64,000 bases of DNA, taken from the NCBI GenBank assembly GCA_951640165.1, contig OX621250.1, positions 1,798,001 through 1,862,000 of the forward strand. Direction: 5' to 3'. The stretch is from Pseudoips prasinana. Lineage: Eukaryota > Arthropoda > Insecta > Lepidoptera > Nolidae. Position numbers and translations under genes: made by a program. The notes under the pieces are model-generated. The model saw nothing but the letters and a program-made list of their open reading frames with translations. It was not told the DNA's origin and made no database searches. Positions within the stretch are counted from its first letter, which is position 1. Each line of letters starts with the position of its first letter. This document shows positions 43,108 to 53,530 of the stretch, piece by piece.

Positions 43108-43743
43108 TTTTAGATTATGCAATATTTTGTTGAAGTATAAACGCTACTGACCTTTAATAACTCGTCGAAACAATCATTTTCGGAGAGTTAATAGTGTCAT
43201 ATAATGAAATCTGCCGAATTTTGTTAACTATGTATGTTACCTAGGGTAGAAAATATTCATACACGTTATTGTGCATGTAAAAACCTATTTGAGATAACGG
43301 GGAAAAGATAAATGGAATTTAAAACTACAGACAACACATGTATGAGCAAAATACTTTTTGCCAAAACATGTACCGCCAGTAAAACCGCGAGCGGAAAATT
43401 AAATAGAGTACTTTGAAAGGTTGTTTATTTTAGGTGCCTTGCGCTCCCTGACAGTACGTCAGTGAGTACGGGTAAACACTTGAATTAGACTGTTTGATAC
43501 AAAACTGGGCATCGTCGAATTAGTGAAGTGTTTCATACGTGCGACGTATCAGTAGTATATTTGTAAAAAAACACCCACATTTGTTTGAAAAGTTCTGCAA
43601 CCATGCAAACAGCCGCTCCAGACACAAAAATAGACTACGCGTACCTCATATTAAACTAGAGCTATTTAAACGAAATGTCAATTGTATGTGCATCTATCAT
43701 ATGATCTAATTAATTTACCAATGTTATCATTCAAAATATATAA
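43108..43743. other. Unassigned AT-rich sequence
   Basis: No feature was recognised. Confidence 0.5.
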
Positions 43744-43745
43744 TA

Positions 43746-45027
43746 GGTCTTTACCTATGAAATTGCCGTTTTGTATGAAAAAATTTAAACGAATTTTTTT
43801 CATGAATTTTTTTATTTGTATTAATCGAAGTAATCACCCATGCAATCAATGCATCTTTGCCATCGCAGTGGCAGTTTATTGATGCCCTTCTTAAAGAAAT
43901 CAGCTGGACGGGAGGCAACAAATTCTTCAAAGGCATTTTGTACTGCCTCTCGGGTATTGAATTTTTTTCCCGCCAAGAAGTTATCCAAATTCTGGAAAAA
44001 GTAGTAGTCTGTAGGCGCAAGGTCTGGTGAGTAGGGCGGATGACGGAGAGCTTCCAACCCCAGTTCTTGCAACTTGGAGACCGTCTGCTGTGCAGTATGA
44101 GGTCGCGCGTTGTCGTGCAGGAGCAGCGGAGACGAGCGATTGACCAATGCTGGTTTGAGATGCGCCAGCTTCTCCATCATTGTGCTCAGTTCTTCACAGT
44201 ACACATCTGCGGTAATGCTCACCCCGTTTGGTAAGAAGCTGTGATGAATCACACCGGCGCTAGACCACCAAACAGTGACCATCACTTTTCTAGGGGTAAG
44301 TTTTCGTTTAGGGCATTGTTTAGGTGCTGAACCAGGATCCAACCAACTTGCTGAGCGCTTGCGGTTATCAAACAGAATCCATTTTTCATCGCAGGTAACA
44401 ATGCGGTTCAAAATTCCTTCATTTGTGTGTCTGTTGAGCAGTGCAAGGCACGTCTCGACGCGTACTTCGCGCTGGCGATCATTGAGTTCGTGGGGCACCC
44501 ATTTGTCAAGCTTTTTTACCTTGCCAATTTGACGCAAATGGACCAATATTGTTTTGACGCTAACGTCGAAAGCTGCTGCTAATTCAGCCGTAGATTGTGT
44601 ATCATCAGCTTCCACAACCGCCTTTAATTCGTCATTGTCGACCAAAGTCTTCGGACGACCGCGAGGTTCATTTTTCAGGTCGAAATTTCCAGAACGGAAG
44701 CGAGCAAACCAATAACAGGTGGTGCGTTGGTTTGTAGTGTTAGCTCCGTAAACGTCGTTGATGTTGCGTGCCGCTTGTGCCGCGTTGCTGCCACGACGGT
44801 ACTCATATTCCATAATTACTCGAATTTTTAACGTATCCATGATGACGAAAAAGATTGAAATGCGATGAAAATGTAACACTAATCAATAAAGAAATGACTA
44901 CTTTTGGAAAAAAGAATCCATGTTTTTAAAATAAAATTAATTTGAAATTAGAATTCTTAGCCAAACAAAAATTATTTTGATTTGAAATGGCCAGTACTGC
45001 AGAACGGCAATTTCATAGGTAAAGACC
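43746..45027 (-). mobile_element. mariner transposon, structurally complete
   Basis: The 1282-bp element has terminal inverted repeats identical for 25 bp (starting GGTCTTTACCTATGAAATTG). TA target duplications lie at 43744-43745 and 45028-45029. It carries a single transposase on the minus strand with short UTRs. Confidence 0.96.
43821..44840 (-). CDS. mariner transposase, 339 aa, intact
   Basis: This is a DDD transposase predicted to move its own element at TA sites. I start it at the ATG of MDTLKIRVIMEYEYRRGSNA. The frame also extends 13 codons upstream to a GTG, outside the usual start for the family. Residues 1-110 form the paired helix-turn-helix DNA-binding region. The mariner linker WVPHEL is at 114-119. 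Catalytic residues are TCDEKW (D151), LHDNARPH (D243) and YSPDLAPTDYYFF (D278). The last two are separated by 34 residues, giving DD34D. Length is standard (about 340-350 aa) and there are no stops. From memory it is closest to the cecropia-like group. Possibly functional. Confidence 0.96.
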   Translation of the reverse strand: MDTLKIRVIMEYEYRRGSNAAQAARNINDVYGANTTNQRTTCYWFARFRSGNFDLKNEPRGRPKTLVDNDELKAVVEADDTQSTAELAAAFDVSVKTILVHLRQIGKVKKLDKWVPHELNDRQREVRVETCLALLNRHTNEGILNRIVTCDEKWILFDNRKRSASWLDPGSAPKQCPKRKLTPRKVMVTVWWSSAGVIHHSFLPNGVSITADVYCEELSTMMEKLAHLKPALVNRSSPLLLHDNARPHTAQQTVSKLQELGLEALRHPPYSPDLAPTDYYFFQNLDNFLAGKKFNTREAVQNAFEEFVASRPADFFKKGINKLPLRWQRCIDCMGDYFD

Positions 45028-45029
45028 TA

Positions 45030-45639
45030 ATATATATATATCGGCTACTATTAAATAAATGTTACTATAATATCAGAAACTTCTTTGACAATAAAATAGA
45101 ACTGATAACGTAGGAATGGGTACTTGATATTTTTATATTACAAATGGACTTTTTTTTATTATTACTATTATTCTATTATACATCATTGACATATTTATAT
45201 TTATATTATTTGCCATTGTAAACAATTTATTTAATAAAAAATTATGAATAATGTATTTGCACGCCATAAGTGGCAGAATATGCGGAATCTATTGTTGTAA
45301 AATCTTTTGTACCAGATTCCGGAAAATAAATAATTTGATTGATTGATTGACAAGGAGAGAGGTGGCAACACCGATACTGTTTACATCGTGATATAATGTA
45401 TTTGGATTATTCAGTGCATACAGTAATGATATATACTATAGTAACTGAACAATATACGTGATACTGTTAGTGCCCAAAACAAATGGCTAAAACCAATAAA
45501 ATCAGTGTTGAACATAAGAAGTGACTACATTGCAAACTCTCCAAAATCATACGAAAAGTGCTATACCTAGAGACTAATAAGATCAGATCCAAACCTATAA
45601 AGAGGTTTTACAAAATTATACGGTGAACAAATTTATCCT
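45030..45639. other. Unassigned AT-rich sequence
   Basis: No feature was recognised. Confidence 0.5.
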
Positions 45640-45862
45640 ACGAACCGACGCACGGCCGCTGGGGCAGAAAGGTTCTCGAGTGGCGACCACGAACCGAAAG
45701 ACACAGCGTGGGCAGGCCCCCTACAAGATGGACCGATGATCTTGTGCGGGTTGCTGGAAATTGCTGGATGCGGATAGCGCAAGACCGGCAATTGTGGAGA
45801 TCTTTGGGGGAGGCCTTTGTCCAGCAGTGGACGTCTTTCGGCTGATATGATGATGATGAAAT
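45640..45862 (+). pseudogene. RTE-type LINE C-terminus and 3' tail
   Basis: Across shifted frames it encodes RWTDDLVRVAGN, WMRIAQDRQLWRSL and GEAFVQQWTSFG-stop, ending in a (GAT)n tail. It is the sense-strand counterpart of 20811-21235. Confidence 0.75.
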
Positions 45863-45949
45863 TTATCCTACAGTAAATAAAAACGATTACATCCTAAAAA
45901 ATTAGTTATAAAAAACAACTGTTTACAAAATTACTTTTGTACTTATTTA

Positions 45950-46093
45950 TTACTTTTATTAATTTTGTTACTCTTTTACGGCAAAACTACCGAACGAATT
46001 TTGATGAAACTTTGTAGTAATATATCCGAATAACACATAGGCTATATATAACTTTTAAAGTTTAACGCGGATGAAACCGCGGGGTATAGCTAG
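45950..46093 (+). mobile_element. Helitron 3' part, joined to another Helitron
   Basis: The 3' end is hairpin CGCGGATGAAACCGCGG plus GGTATAGCTAG. The 5' end is unclear. The next bases resume a Helitron 5' region (46094 on). Confidence 0.75.
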
Positions 46094-46262
46094 TAATATA
46101 AACGCAAAAGTTTGTAAGTATGGACGGATGGATGTTTGTTACTCTTTCACGTATAAACTTCCAAATGGATTTTAATGAAACTTTACAATAATATAGCTTA
46201 TACATGCTACAACTAGCGCCACCAAATAGTATTGAGATTTGACGTAAACTGACATTACTAGT
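46094..46262 (+). mobile_element. Helitron 5' part (second of a tandem)
   Basis: It starts TAATATAAACGCAAAAGTTT, corresponding to the family 5' region just inside TCACAC. The family body follows to about 46210. The 3' end is missing. Confidence 0.65.
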
Positions 46263-46264
46263 AT

Positions 46265-46478
46265 TACAGTAGGCCTCTGACATGGCTTAACGACTGTTGC
46301 CTCACGGCTACAACCGGAACCAACAGCTTAACGTGCCCTCCGAAGTACGGAGACGCTCAGAAATTAAACCACTTTGGCGCACACCAATCTATGAACTGAC
46401 CGTGAGCCTAGTTGCTTAACCTCACCAATCACTTACGGGCCGGTAAGAGCATCTGGCTATGAGCGCCTCATGATAGTA
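46265..46478 (-). mobile_element. SINE-K (5S rRNA-like) copy 3
   Basis: The minus strand has GAGGTTAAGCAACTAGGCTC and ACGGTCAGTTCATAGATTGG. Confidence 0.62.
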
Positions 46479-46744
46479 TTAATCTCACGGTAGGCAACGG
46501 TTTGCTGTGTCTCATGCATTGCGAATGTCTATGAGTTACCACTTTCCATTGGGTATTGGGTTTTCCGTCTGTCTCCGTAGTCAATAATAAAAAAAAAACA
46601 CACAAAAATCTAAAATCACTAGTACATCGTTCATAAGATGGGACCTTAAAACGGAAAACATACTATTTTCGTCTTGGGAAACCTTTTTGAACTGCTCCAT
46701 TTAGTTCGTAGTAGTTCTAGATTTAATAAAATCAATGAAATTTT

Positions 46745-46920
46745 GAATGCACGTGTGACGCAGTGGCTATAAGACAGTCGCCTCGCTGCTTCGTGTCAAG
46801 GATTCGATTCCCGCGCTGGACAACTATTTGTGTGACCCAAAAATAGTTGTTCTGAGTGTCTAGATGTAATTTACGTCCGTCTATTATACGGCACAGATAA
46901 GATTCCCTAGAACTGGCTTT
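46745..46920 (+). mobile_element. SINE-E copy
   Basis: A head with GCACGTGTGACGCAGTGGCT, B box GGATTCGATTCCCGCGC and the AACTATTTGTGTGACCC block are present. Confidence 0.78.
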
Positions 46921-46979
46921 GTCTTCTAAAAAAAAACAATTGCATTATTAATGTAAGTATGTATACGTGTGCGTCTTTA

Positions 46980-47200
46980 AGGGAATGTCTACGTCAGTCC
47001 AAAAGCCGTATCATCGAATTTGTTTATTCGAAAACCTTTCAACTACTATACTGCGGCGCCTTGTTTAATCGACGTCTTGTTACTGCGATGTTTCGTTACA
47101 TCGAAAAGCTGTACTGCAAACGATTTGAACGAACCTCCTTGCTTGTGGCGGCTTTTACCCGGGCCCTATTAACGTCTAGCGCGTAGCCGAAATTAAAAGG
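46980..47200. other. CpG-richer block of unknown nature
   Basis: Local composition differs from the AT-rich surroundings, with many CG dinucleotides (GCGGCGCC, ATCGACGTC, CCCGGGCC). A 75-codon ORF (46959-47186) overlaps it. I recognise no domain, and it could be a remnant exon, a promoter or chance. Confidence 0.3.
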
Positions 47201-48107
47201 GCGAATGGAATCATACAGGGTGTGTTTAGAAGTATCTAATCGTTACCATTTATCCACTTTGATACCTTTAGTTTAAATATTTTTTTATGTAAACCTAACA
47301 CACATTTAATAAACGTTTTAGGAATACTGCAAATACCTTCAATTTGTGCTCAATTGTTCATATGAAGAAACTAAACTATGAATACCATACACTCAGATAC
47401 ACACGTAAACATATATTTACAAATTTTTATTTATTTATTATAATAGATACATCATCAACTTAACACTAAACATTTGAAGATGACAAGTTATTGAGTTTAA
47501 GACTAGGTGTTAAATCACTACAGATGTATACAACATTCGTAAAAAAAATAGTCACAAAATATACTAAATACAAAAAAGAAACAATATTTAATACTATACT
47601 ACTAATGCAAATTAAGCTTAACCTAAAAATAAACATTTAAATTTGGATAAAAGTAAAAACAGAGAAACGTAGAAACATAACATTTTTAACTAAAGACTAA
47701 TTTTAATAATTATCAAATAAATTGTGATATCTATAAATTATATTATTTATTAAATAAAACTTGAATTATTGCTTAATTGAATCAATACAATTCTAAGCAA
47801 ACTGGCTAATTAAAATTATAGCAGTTCAGTTTATAATATTACATTTAAGAATCCTGTAAAAGCATTTGATTTTTTTACGCCCAATTCAACTGCGACATGG
47901 TAGAAACACTACTATAATTAGTATCGTTAGGTTTGATTTTCTAATATTCATGATCTGTCACAAAGCTTATTACTTTACGCGATACCTATTCAAGGCACAA
48001 TAGCTGAAGCCCTATATTGTCCTTTCCTGGTTAAAGGTAAATGTAAAATGCTTAAACATGGTAATGATTGGACAACTTAAATCTTTCAACTCAAATAATA
48101 ATACTAA
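47201..48107. other. Unassigned AT-rich sequence
   Basis: Strongly AT-rich with A-runs. No feature was recognised. Confidence 0.5.
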
Positions 48108-48300
48108 AAAATATATTAGGACAACTAACATACTGCCATCTGAACCCAAATTGGGCAGAGCCTATACTATGGCAACCACACAACTGATAAACTTAATACT
48201 CGAGCTCATCACGAAAGGATTTTTCCTGAATGGGGGTCGAACCCACGACCTCTGACTTAGAAGTCAGGGCCAGTAACAGCTACACCAACAGGCCAGTCAA
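48108..48300 (-). mobile_element. SINE-D copy
   Basis: It reads AGGACAACTAACATACTGCC, CTATACTATGGCAACCAC and B-box complement GGTCGAACCCACGACCTC. Confidence 0.78.
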
Positions 48301-48887
48301 AAATAAGTACTAAACAAAAACTAAAACCTCAAATTGTAGCGTCGAAGCCATTTTTAGATCACAAATGTTATATTTTCTTAAATGCGCCAGTCTATTTATT
48401 ATTTCCTAATATAAATTGCCTACAATTTGGAATAGAGGTATGCCTTAGGCCTGATTTCTAACCAAAGAAGAACTGAGAAATGAGTAATAATCAAGAAATA
48501 TTGACTGTATATTGTACACTATATTGACTGGAAGAGATCGCTTTTAGTGGTAAGGGCACCAATTGCAAAACATTGTTCTATTGTGTACAATAAAGTTTAC
48601 TTCTTCTTCTTCTTGTATTCACTATATTGCCACTTGTACTATTCGTACTATATGTTTAAGTCTTTGGTGTGCAATAAAGAGTTATCTATCTATCTATATT
48701 ATAAAATTAAAATAAAATAAAAAATTATATATTATACCATTTTTTAAATCATAGACTATTTATTATGATGTATAGTATAAATAACCTCTGTTGGATAAAG
48801 GGTACTTTGTCGTAAAAATTTTAACCTACTATATATTTAGCAAAAGCAAATAAAATACTAACTCAATCTTGATGTTTTCAACAATAA
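48301..48887. other. Unassigned; contains (CTT)n and (CTAT)n runs
   Basis: Two AATAAAG motifs are followed by simple repeats (CTTCTTCTTCTTC near 48601, ATCTATCTATCT near 48685). They look like LINE or retrocopy tails without a recognisable body. Confidence 0.4.
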
Positions 48888-48974
48888 TAATGTATTCTTG
48901 GACAACAAACAACCTGCCACCTGAACCCAAATTAGGTAAAGCCTTTTCTATGGAAACCAGACACCTGATGCTAA

Positions 48975-49151
48975 TCACACTATAAATGCAAAAGTTTCTG
49001 AGTATGTGAGTGTCTATGTTTGGTACATCTTCACGTCTAAACGACTGGAGCGATTTTAATAATATTTGGTATGTGTATTAGCTGACACCCTGGAATTACA
49101 CATAGGCAATAATTTATAAAATTTTACGCAGGTAATACATGGCACAGCTAG
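48975..49151 (+). mobile_element. Short Helitron inside SINE-D
   Basis: It starts TCACACTATAAATGCAAAAG after A and ends ATGGCACAGCTAG. The following base is C, and the hairpin is degraded (ACGCAGGTAATACAT). Confidence 0.82.
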
Positions 49152-49189
49152 CACTTATATACAGATACAGAACCAATAATCGTGCCGTG

Positions 49190-49571
49190 TTTTCTGTATG
49201 GCCCCATTTATTTACAATAAGTTACCTTAATCTTGGAAGGCATTGAGTTTAATTTAAAAAAAAGCTAAGTTCCTTTTTAGTTAAAAAAGCTTACTACAAT
49301 ATTTCAGAGTTCTTTGCAGAGAAAGAAAATGCATTTGTTTGATTATTGTTAAATGTAAATACGCTTATCATTATGTTGTTATGCCTTTATTATGCTGATT
49401 TATTATGTTTTCATTGTGTTTGTAATTATTCTGTCAGTTTCTGTAACTGCACTGGTCTTGTACCTTTCACATACCTAAGGGTACAATGTGGCCGAACTAA
49501 CATTATAAATTGTATTTAACATCATGTACTGTACCCATATTTGTGAAATAAATTATCTTATCTTATCTTAC
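49190..49571 (+). pseudogene. Jockey/CR1-type LINE 3' end inside SINE-D
   Basis: A frame reads FLVKKAYYNISEFFAEKENA, the usual end of jockey/CR1-type LINE ORFs. A 3' UTR with AATAAA and an (ATCTT)n tail follows. An upstream IYNKLP-like word is in another frame. Confidence 0.72.
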
Positions 49572-49650
49572 AAAGATTTGTCCTGGGTGGAGATAGAACT
49601 GACGACTTATCAGTCAGCGTCCCTAACAACTAGCCCACCAGGCCGATCAT

Positions 49651-50339
49651 ATAAAATTATTAATAATAAAAAAGAATATATAAATTCTTAGTTATCTCTA
49701 TATAGTTATATATAATGTAACTCTACAAAACGTAGCCATAAATTACTGATTTTAATTAAATCTTAACCAGTAAAGAAGAAGGGAAATAAACTTATCCAAA
49801 TTTACTTGCAGATAATTAAGTGCGGCTAAAATACTTAAGTCGTACAATGACAAAAATTTACACTGATATTAAATGTAAGACACATTCCACCTTTGAATAG
49901 AAGAGTTCTTAAAAGAGTTCTTAGAAACTTTCCGATCACCTCATATTTTTTAATAATAATGATATTTTTTGCAGTTTATTATACCGTACGTACTATACAT
50001 GAGACTATCGTAGTATGGCACTGAGGTTTACACACCTCTTTATCTACACATCACCACAAAAAATTATACCTTTTATAATGACAAAAAAAATATTAGCTAA
50101 ATTAAAATAACTGGCATTAGTTATCGGTACAATAAAATTATATACTTACTTAAAGAGTATTTTTTTTTCCAAACAGTCACTTAACACCACTTAATTCAAA
50201 CCCACATGAATCCCATACAATTATATAGCACAAACACAGTTAAAAAATTAATACTTAACAAAATCACTTTATAGTCTCCAATAAATGTTCAAGTTTAAAA
50301 TGCTTTCACAGTTTCCAAACTTACGCACTTCACTATGCA
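49651..50339. other. Unassigned AT-rich sequence
   Basis: No feature was recognised. Confidence 0.5.
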
Positions 50340-50654
50340 AATACTTCGCGAGGAAACACAGAGGGATAAAAACGCCACCCTTCGAAACGTCCAACCGTCG
50401 CCACGATGCGACGTAAACTGAGGCATGGAAATCAGCCCTTACAGTTTCCCGTGACAGAGGGAGAAAACAATATCCACTTTCCGGAAAATTTTATACGTGC
50501 AGGAGGGATAGAAATAGGAAGTTTCGTCCCGCACGTGGTGCGATGCGGTCAATTGCAATGCTACGGTCATTGCCATACTACGATCATTTTTAATCTTTTA
50601 ACTCTTTACCTATTTTATGTACTTTTTTATTCCACTCGTAAAAGGTACTTATAA
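50340..50654 (+). other. CpG-richer block with ATG-led ORF; doubtful exon
   Basis: ATGCAAAT, CGCGAGG and ATAAAAACG precede an ATG at 50406. It opens an 82-codon frame (MRRKLRHGNQPLQFPVTEGE) ending at 50654. The first ~50 residues have mixed codon use. The end is hydrophobic and AT-rich, as from chance. No homologue comes to mind. It could be a first exon or regulatory DNA of a host gene. Confidence 0.25.
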
Positions 50655-50900
50655 CGAAGATAAAACGGAGAGGGAAAATTTTGGGGGATTAAGTTTCGGC
50701 GGTTGATAAGAGCCGATTTTATTCTTTCCTTCGTTCCCCGAAGAGAAATAAAAACAGAAATTAGAAACTGTATCTCGATGTGAAATTATAATCTGCGTTT
50801 TTATGAGGAAGAAACAAATAATACAATACACTGCTTTATATTATACATACCTACAAATTTTCTGTAAATAGTTAATAAATGTAATATTGTGTATGGTCAT

Positions 50901-51062
50901 ACGTATTTACTAACACTTTCTGTAACTTAAAGCAAAATTACATATACATAATATGTGGTCTTTTCCTCCAACATATTTTTTTTTAAATCTCCCTATGTTA
51001 CATTATAAACTTAAAACTTTAGTAAATATTTGCAACACCTCTAAATATTCTAAATAACCTAC
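50901..51062 (+). repeat. Duplicated segment, copy 1
   Basis: It matches 52680-52835 over its length (ACGTATTTACTAACACTTTC to CTCTAAATATTCTAAATAAC), with a few substitutions and small indels. No family was recognised. Confidence 0.85.
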
Positions 51063-51077
51063 ATTTTTTCCCAACTA

Positions 51078-51148
51078 AATGGAAATCCGTTGTCTCTGCC
51101 TACCCCTCTGGGAAACAGGCGTGAGTCTATGTATGTATGTATGTATTG
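51078..51148 (+). pseudogene. LINE 3' end, copy 3 (SAYPSGKQA-stop type)
   Basis: It encodes only KWKSVVSAYPSGKQA-stop, plus the (TATG)n tail. Confidence 0.65.
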
Positions 51149-51284
51149 TGTATGGTTTCGAGTACACAACATGAATAATACAAGTCACTCGTTGCAGCTA
51201 GCTTAGGTACTCCACACAATATGAGCAAATTAAATTTTCACCTTTCACCGAGTTAAGAAAGAATGAGGTAATTGCATGTTTATA

Positions 51285-51735
51285 GGGTTCCGTACTTAAA
51301 TAAATAAAATAAAATAAAAAAGGTTTTTATTCACGTAGACTTTCAAAAAACGCTGGTAAATAGTCAGAACATGTTTGTATATATTTAAGTATACATAATT
51401 ATTTTTAGTTACATACAGATTGTTAAAACATTTATAAAATTTATTTTATTATAGTAATGAAGTTTAGCTATCTTGTATATGTATTGTAGTTATTAGGTTT
51501 TTTATTTTGTTCCGTATCCAAGGGGTAAAACGGAACCCTATTACTAAGACTTCGATGTCTGTCTGTCTATCCGCCTGTCACCAGGCATTTGAAATTTTCA
51601 CAGATGATGTATATCTGTTGCCACTATAACATCAAATACTAAAAACGAAATAAAATAAATATTTAGGGGCTCCCATACAACAAACGTGAATTTCTTGCTC
51701 GTTTAGTCCGAGTCGCACTTAACCGGTTTTTTTTG
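51285..51735 (-). repeat. Repeat G copy split by a LINE-3U insertion
   Basis: Termini GGGTTCCGTA (51285) and GTCGCACTTAACCGG (about 51712) belong to one G element. GTTCCGTA is duplicated (51287-51294 and 51509-51516) around the inserted LINE. Confidence 0.88.
51295..51508 (-). mobile_element. LINE-3U fragment with 8-bp target duplication
   Basis: Its poly(A)-like tail is at the left (plus strand TTTTTATTCACGTAGACT). The 5' truncation is near 51500. Confidence 0.88.
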
Positions 51736-52079
51736 TATATGGTATTACCAATGTTTGCAAAACCTTTTTTTTATATTGATCCGAAATAGTCTCATGTAAA
51801 TGATTGTATACATTCAATAGTAAACTTAGGACTTCCAAAGACATATTGAAGTTTGTTTATATCTATATAACGAAACTAAATTTAAAAAGCGAGTGCGCTA
51901 GACTATTTTTTTATTTATTTATTTATTTGATTAACCAACAATTGTTTACATTAATACTATTATTCGTTTGGGATGACAATATGCTTGTTTAAATGTTACA
52001 ATCTCTTACTGGTTAACACCACATGCAAAAATACAGTTAACAGCGAAAAATAATATTATAATTTTAACATGACTACATA
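51736..52079. other. Unassigned AT-rich sequence
   Basis: No feature was recognised. Confidence 0.5.
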
Positions 52080-52200
52080 GACCTAACGCCTGATGTAACA
52101 CTTCAAACGTAACTGGCTATGAGAGAAAGAGAGAAAGAAAATGCGTGCTCACACCCTCTCTCTCTTGCCCCTTAAGTAATATAAGGAAGGTAACTCTCTG
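52080..52200 (+). repeat. Short dispersed repeat J, copy 2
   Basis: It shares ACTTCAAACGTAACTGGCTA and GAGAGAAAGAGAGA with 27610-27690. Confidence 0.6.
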
Positions 52201-52429
52201 TTTTTCTATCTTCACTAACAATTTCTACTTCTGAACTTCCGTTCACATCGGCCGATCACTCTTTTCCTAACGCTTTCGTCTCGCATTCACCAGCTTATTC
52301 CCCAAGTCAATAAAGACGTGTTACTTAATTTTATTTTTTTTATTATTTATATCACATAATTAAACTAACAATGAACCGAAACGAATCTTTAAATCTCAAA
52401 ATGGAATGAAAGCAATTTTTAATAAGCTT

Positions 52430-52600
52430 TTTTTTTAAACAACGCCCGCATTGGGAATCTAATCCCGGTGTCGCAGGGTACTTTACAAACATATAATAGA
52501 CGGACACAAAATACATCCAGAATCCAGACTCAGAACATTATGGGTTACACAAATAGTTGAATGGCGCGGGACACGAGGCCACACGTGCAGTACTTTAATT
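52430..52600 (-). mobile_element. SINE-E copy, head degraded
   Basis: It reads AATCCCGGTGTCGCAGGGTA and ATATAATAGACGGACACAAA and ends CCACACGTGCAG. Confidence 0.68.
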
Positions 52601-52679
52601 GTATAAATTTTACTTTATGACAAGAACTACTATAAACAAGAGGCTCATTCATATTTATTTTTATTAAAATAATCGTTCT

Positions 52680-52835
52680 ACGTATTTACTAACACTTTCT
52701 GTAACTTAAAGCAAAATTACATATACATATGTGGTCTTTTTCCTCAACATTTTTTTTAAGTCTCCCTATGTAATATTATAAACTTAAAACTTTAGTTAAT
52801 GTCTACAACACCTCTAAATATTCTAAATAACCTTA
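52680..52835 (+). repeat. Duplicated segment, copy 2
   Basis: Direct-orientation partner of 50901-51062, about 1.78 kb away. Confidence 0.85.
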
Positions 52836-53257
52836 AATTGTTCGCTACCAAATTACATTTGTCTAACACAAAGTGTTGCAGGGAAATAATGGCCATAAAA
52901 CATAGGAAATAATAGTTTTAGTGGGCATAAACTGCCAATTTCGTAATCAAACTATAACCAGCTGCTCTAACTACATTCTTACAGCTTTATATAATTGGTT
53001 ACAAATTTGTATACAGGATGTGCATCTATATTCCATAATATTATATTTTAAGTTAAATTATTATTACTCTTGTTTTTTGTTCACTTTCAACAATTTGGTA
53101 ATAAAATACTCTATCTAATATTATTTTTACGTTTGGTAACTGTTGGTATTTTTGTGTAGTGTCATTGTAAAAATTTATTTTACTTTCAACTTTATATGAC
53201 TATATAGAACTTTTCTGTCATGCACACCTAGGGTTTCAGTAACTGTTAACACTTAAT
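52836..53257. other. Unassigned AT-rich sequence
   Basis: No feature was recognised. Confidence 0.5.
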
Positions 53258-53530
53258 TAATCAATGTTTTCATACAATCCGTGTACTTAAATACCTAGAA
53301 ATAATTATGTTTCATCATCATCATCATCATATCAGCCGAAAGACGTCCACTGCTGGACAAAGGCCTCCCCCAAAGATCTCCACAATTGCCGTTCTTGTCT
53401 TATTCGCATCCGACAGTTTCCAGCGACCCGGACAAAATCAATTATGTTTACTTAACTATATTACTACATACATGTTCTGACTATTTACAAGCGTTTTTTT
53501 TTAAAGTCTACGTGAATAAGAAAATGCTGA
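53258..53530 (+). mobile_element. LINE-3U copy split by an RTE-type tail
   Basis: The LINE-3U 3' end (ATACAATCCGTGTACTTAAA to TACGTGAATAAG) is interrupted at 53313-53439. Confidence 0.85.
53313..53439 (-). mobile_element. RTE-type LINE tail with 10-bp target duplication
   Basis: AATTATGTTT is repeated at 53303-53312 and 53440-53449. The 127-bp insert is the (GAT)n-tailed LINE end seen at 20811. This fixes the 3' tail and shows extreme 5' truncation. Confidence 0.9.

Larger units (their letters stand above)
48888..49650 (-). mobile_element. SINE-D split by a Helitron and a LINE end
   Basis: The pieces 48888-48974, 49152-49189 and 49572-49650 together make one SINE-D. The first gap is a Helitron, the second a LINE 3' end. 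Confidence 0.78.

Noticed and set aside
44040..44532. Plus-strand ORFs across the mariner
   Set aside because: Antisense shadows of the transposase gene.
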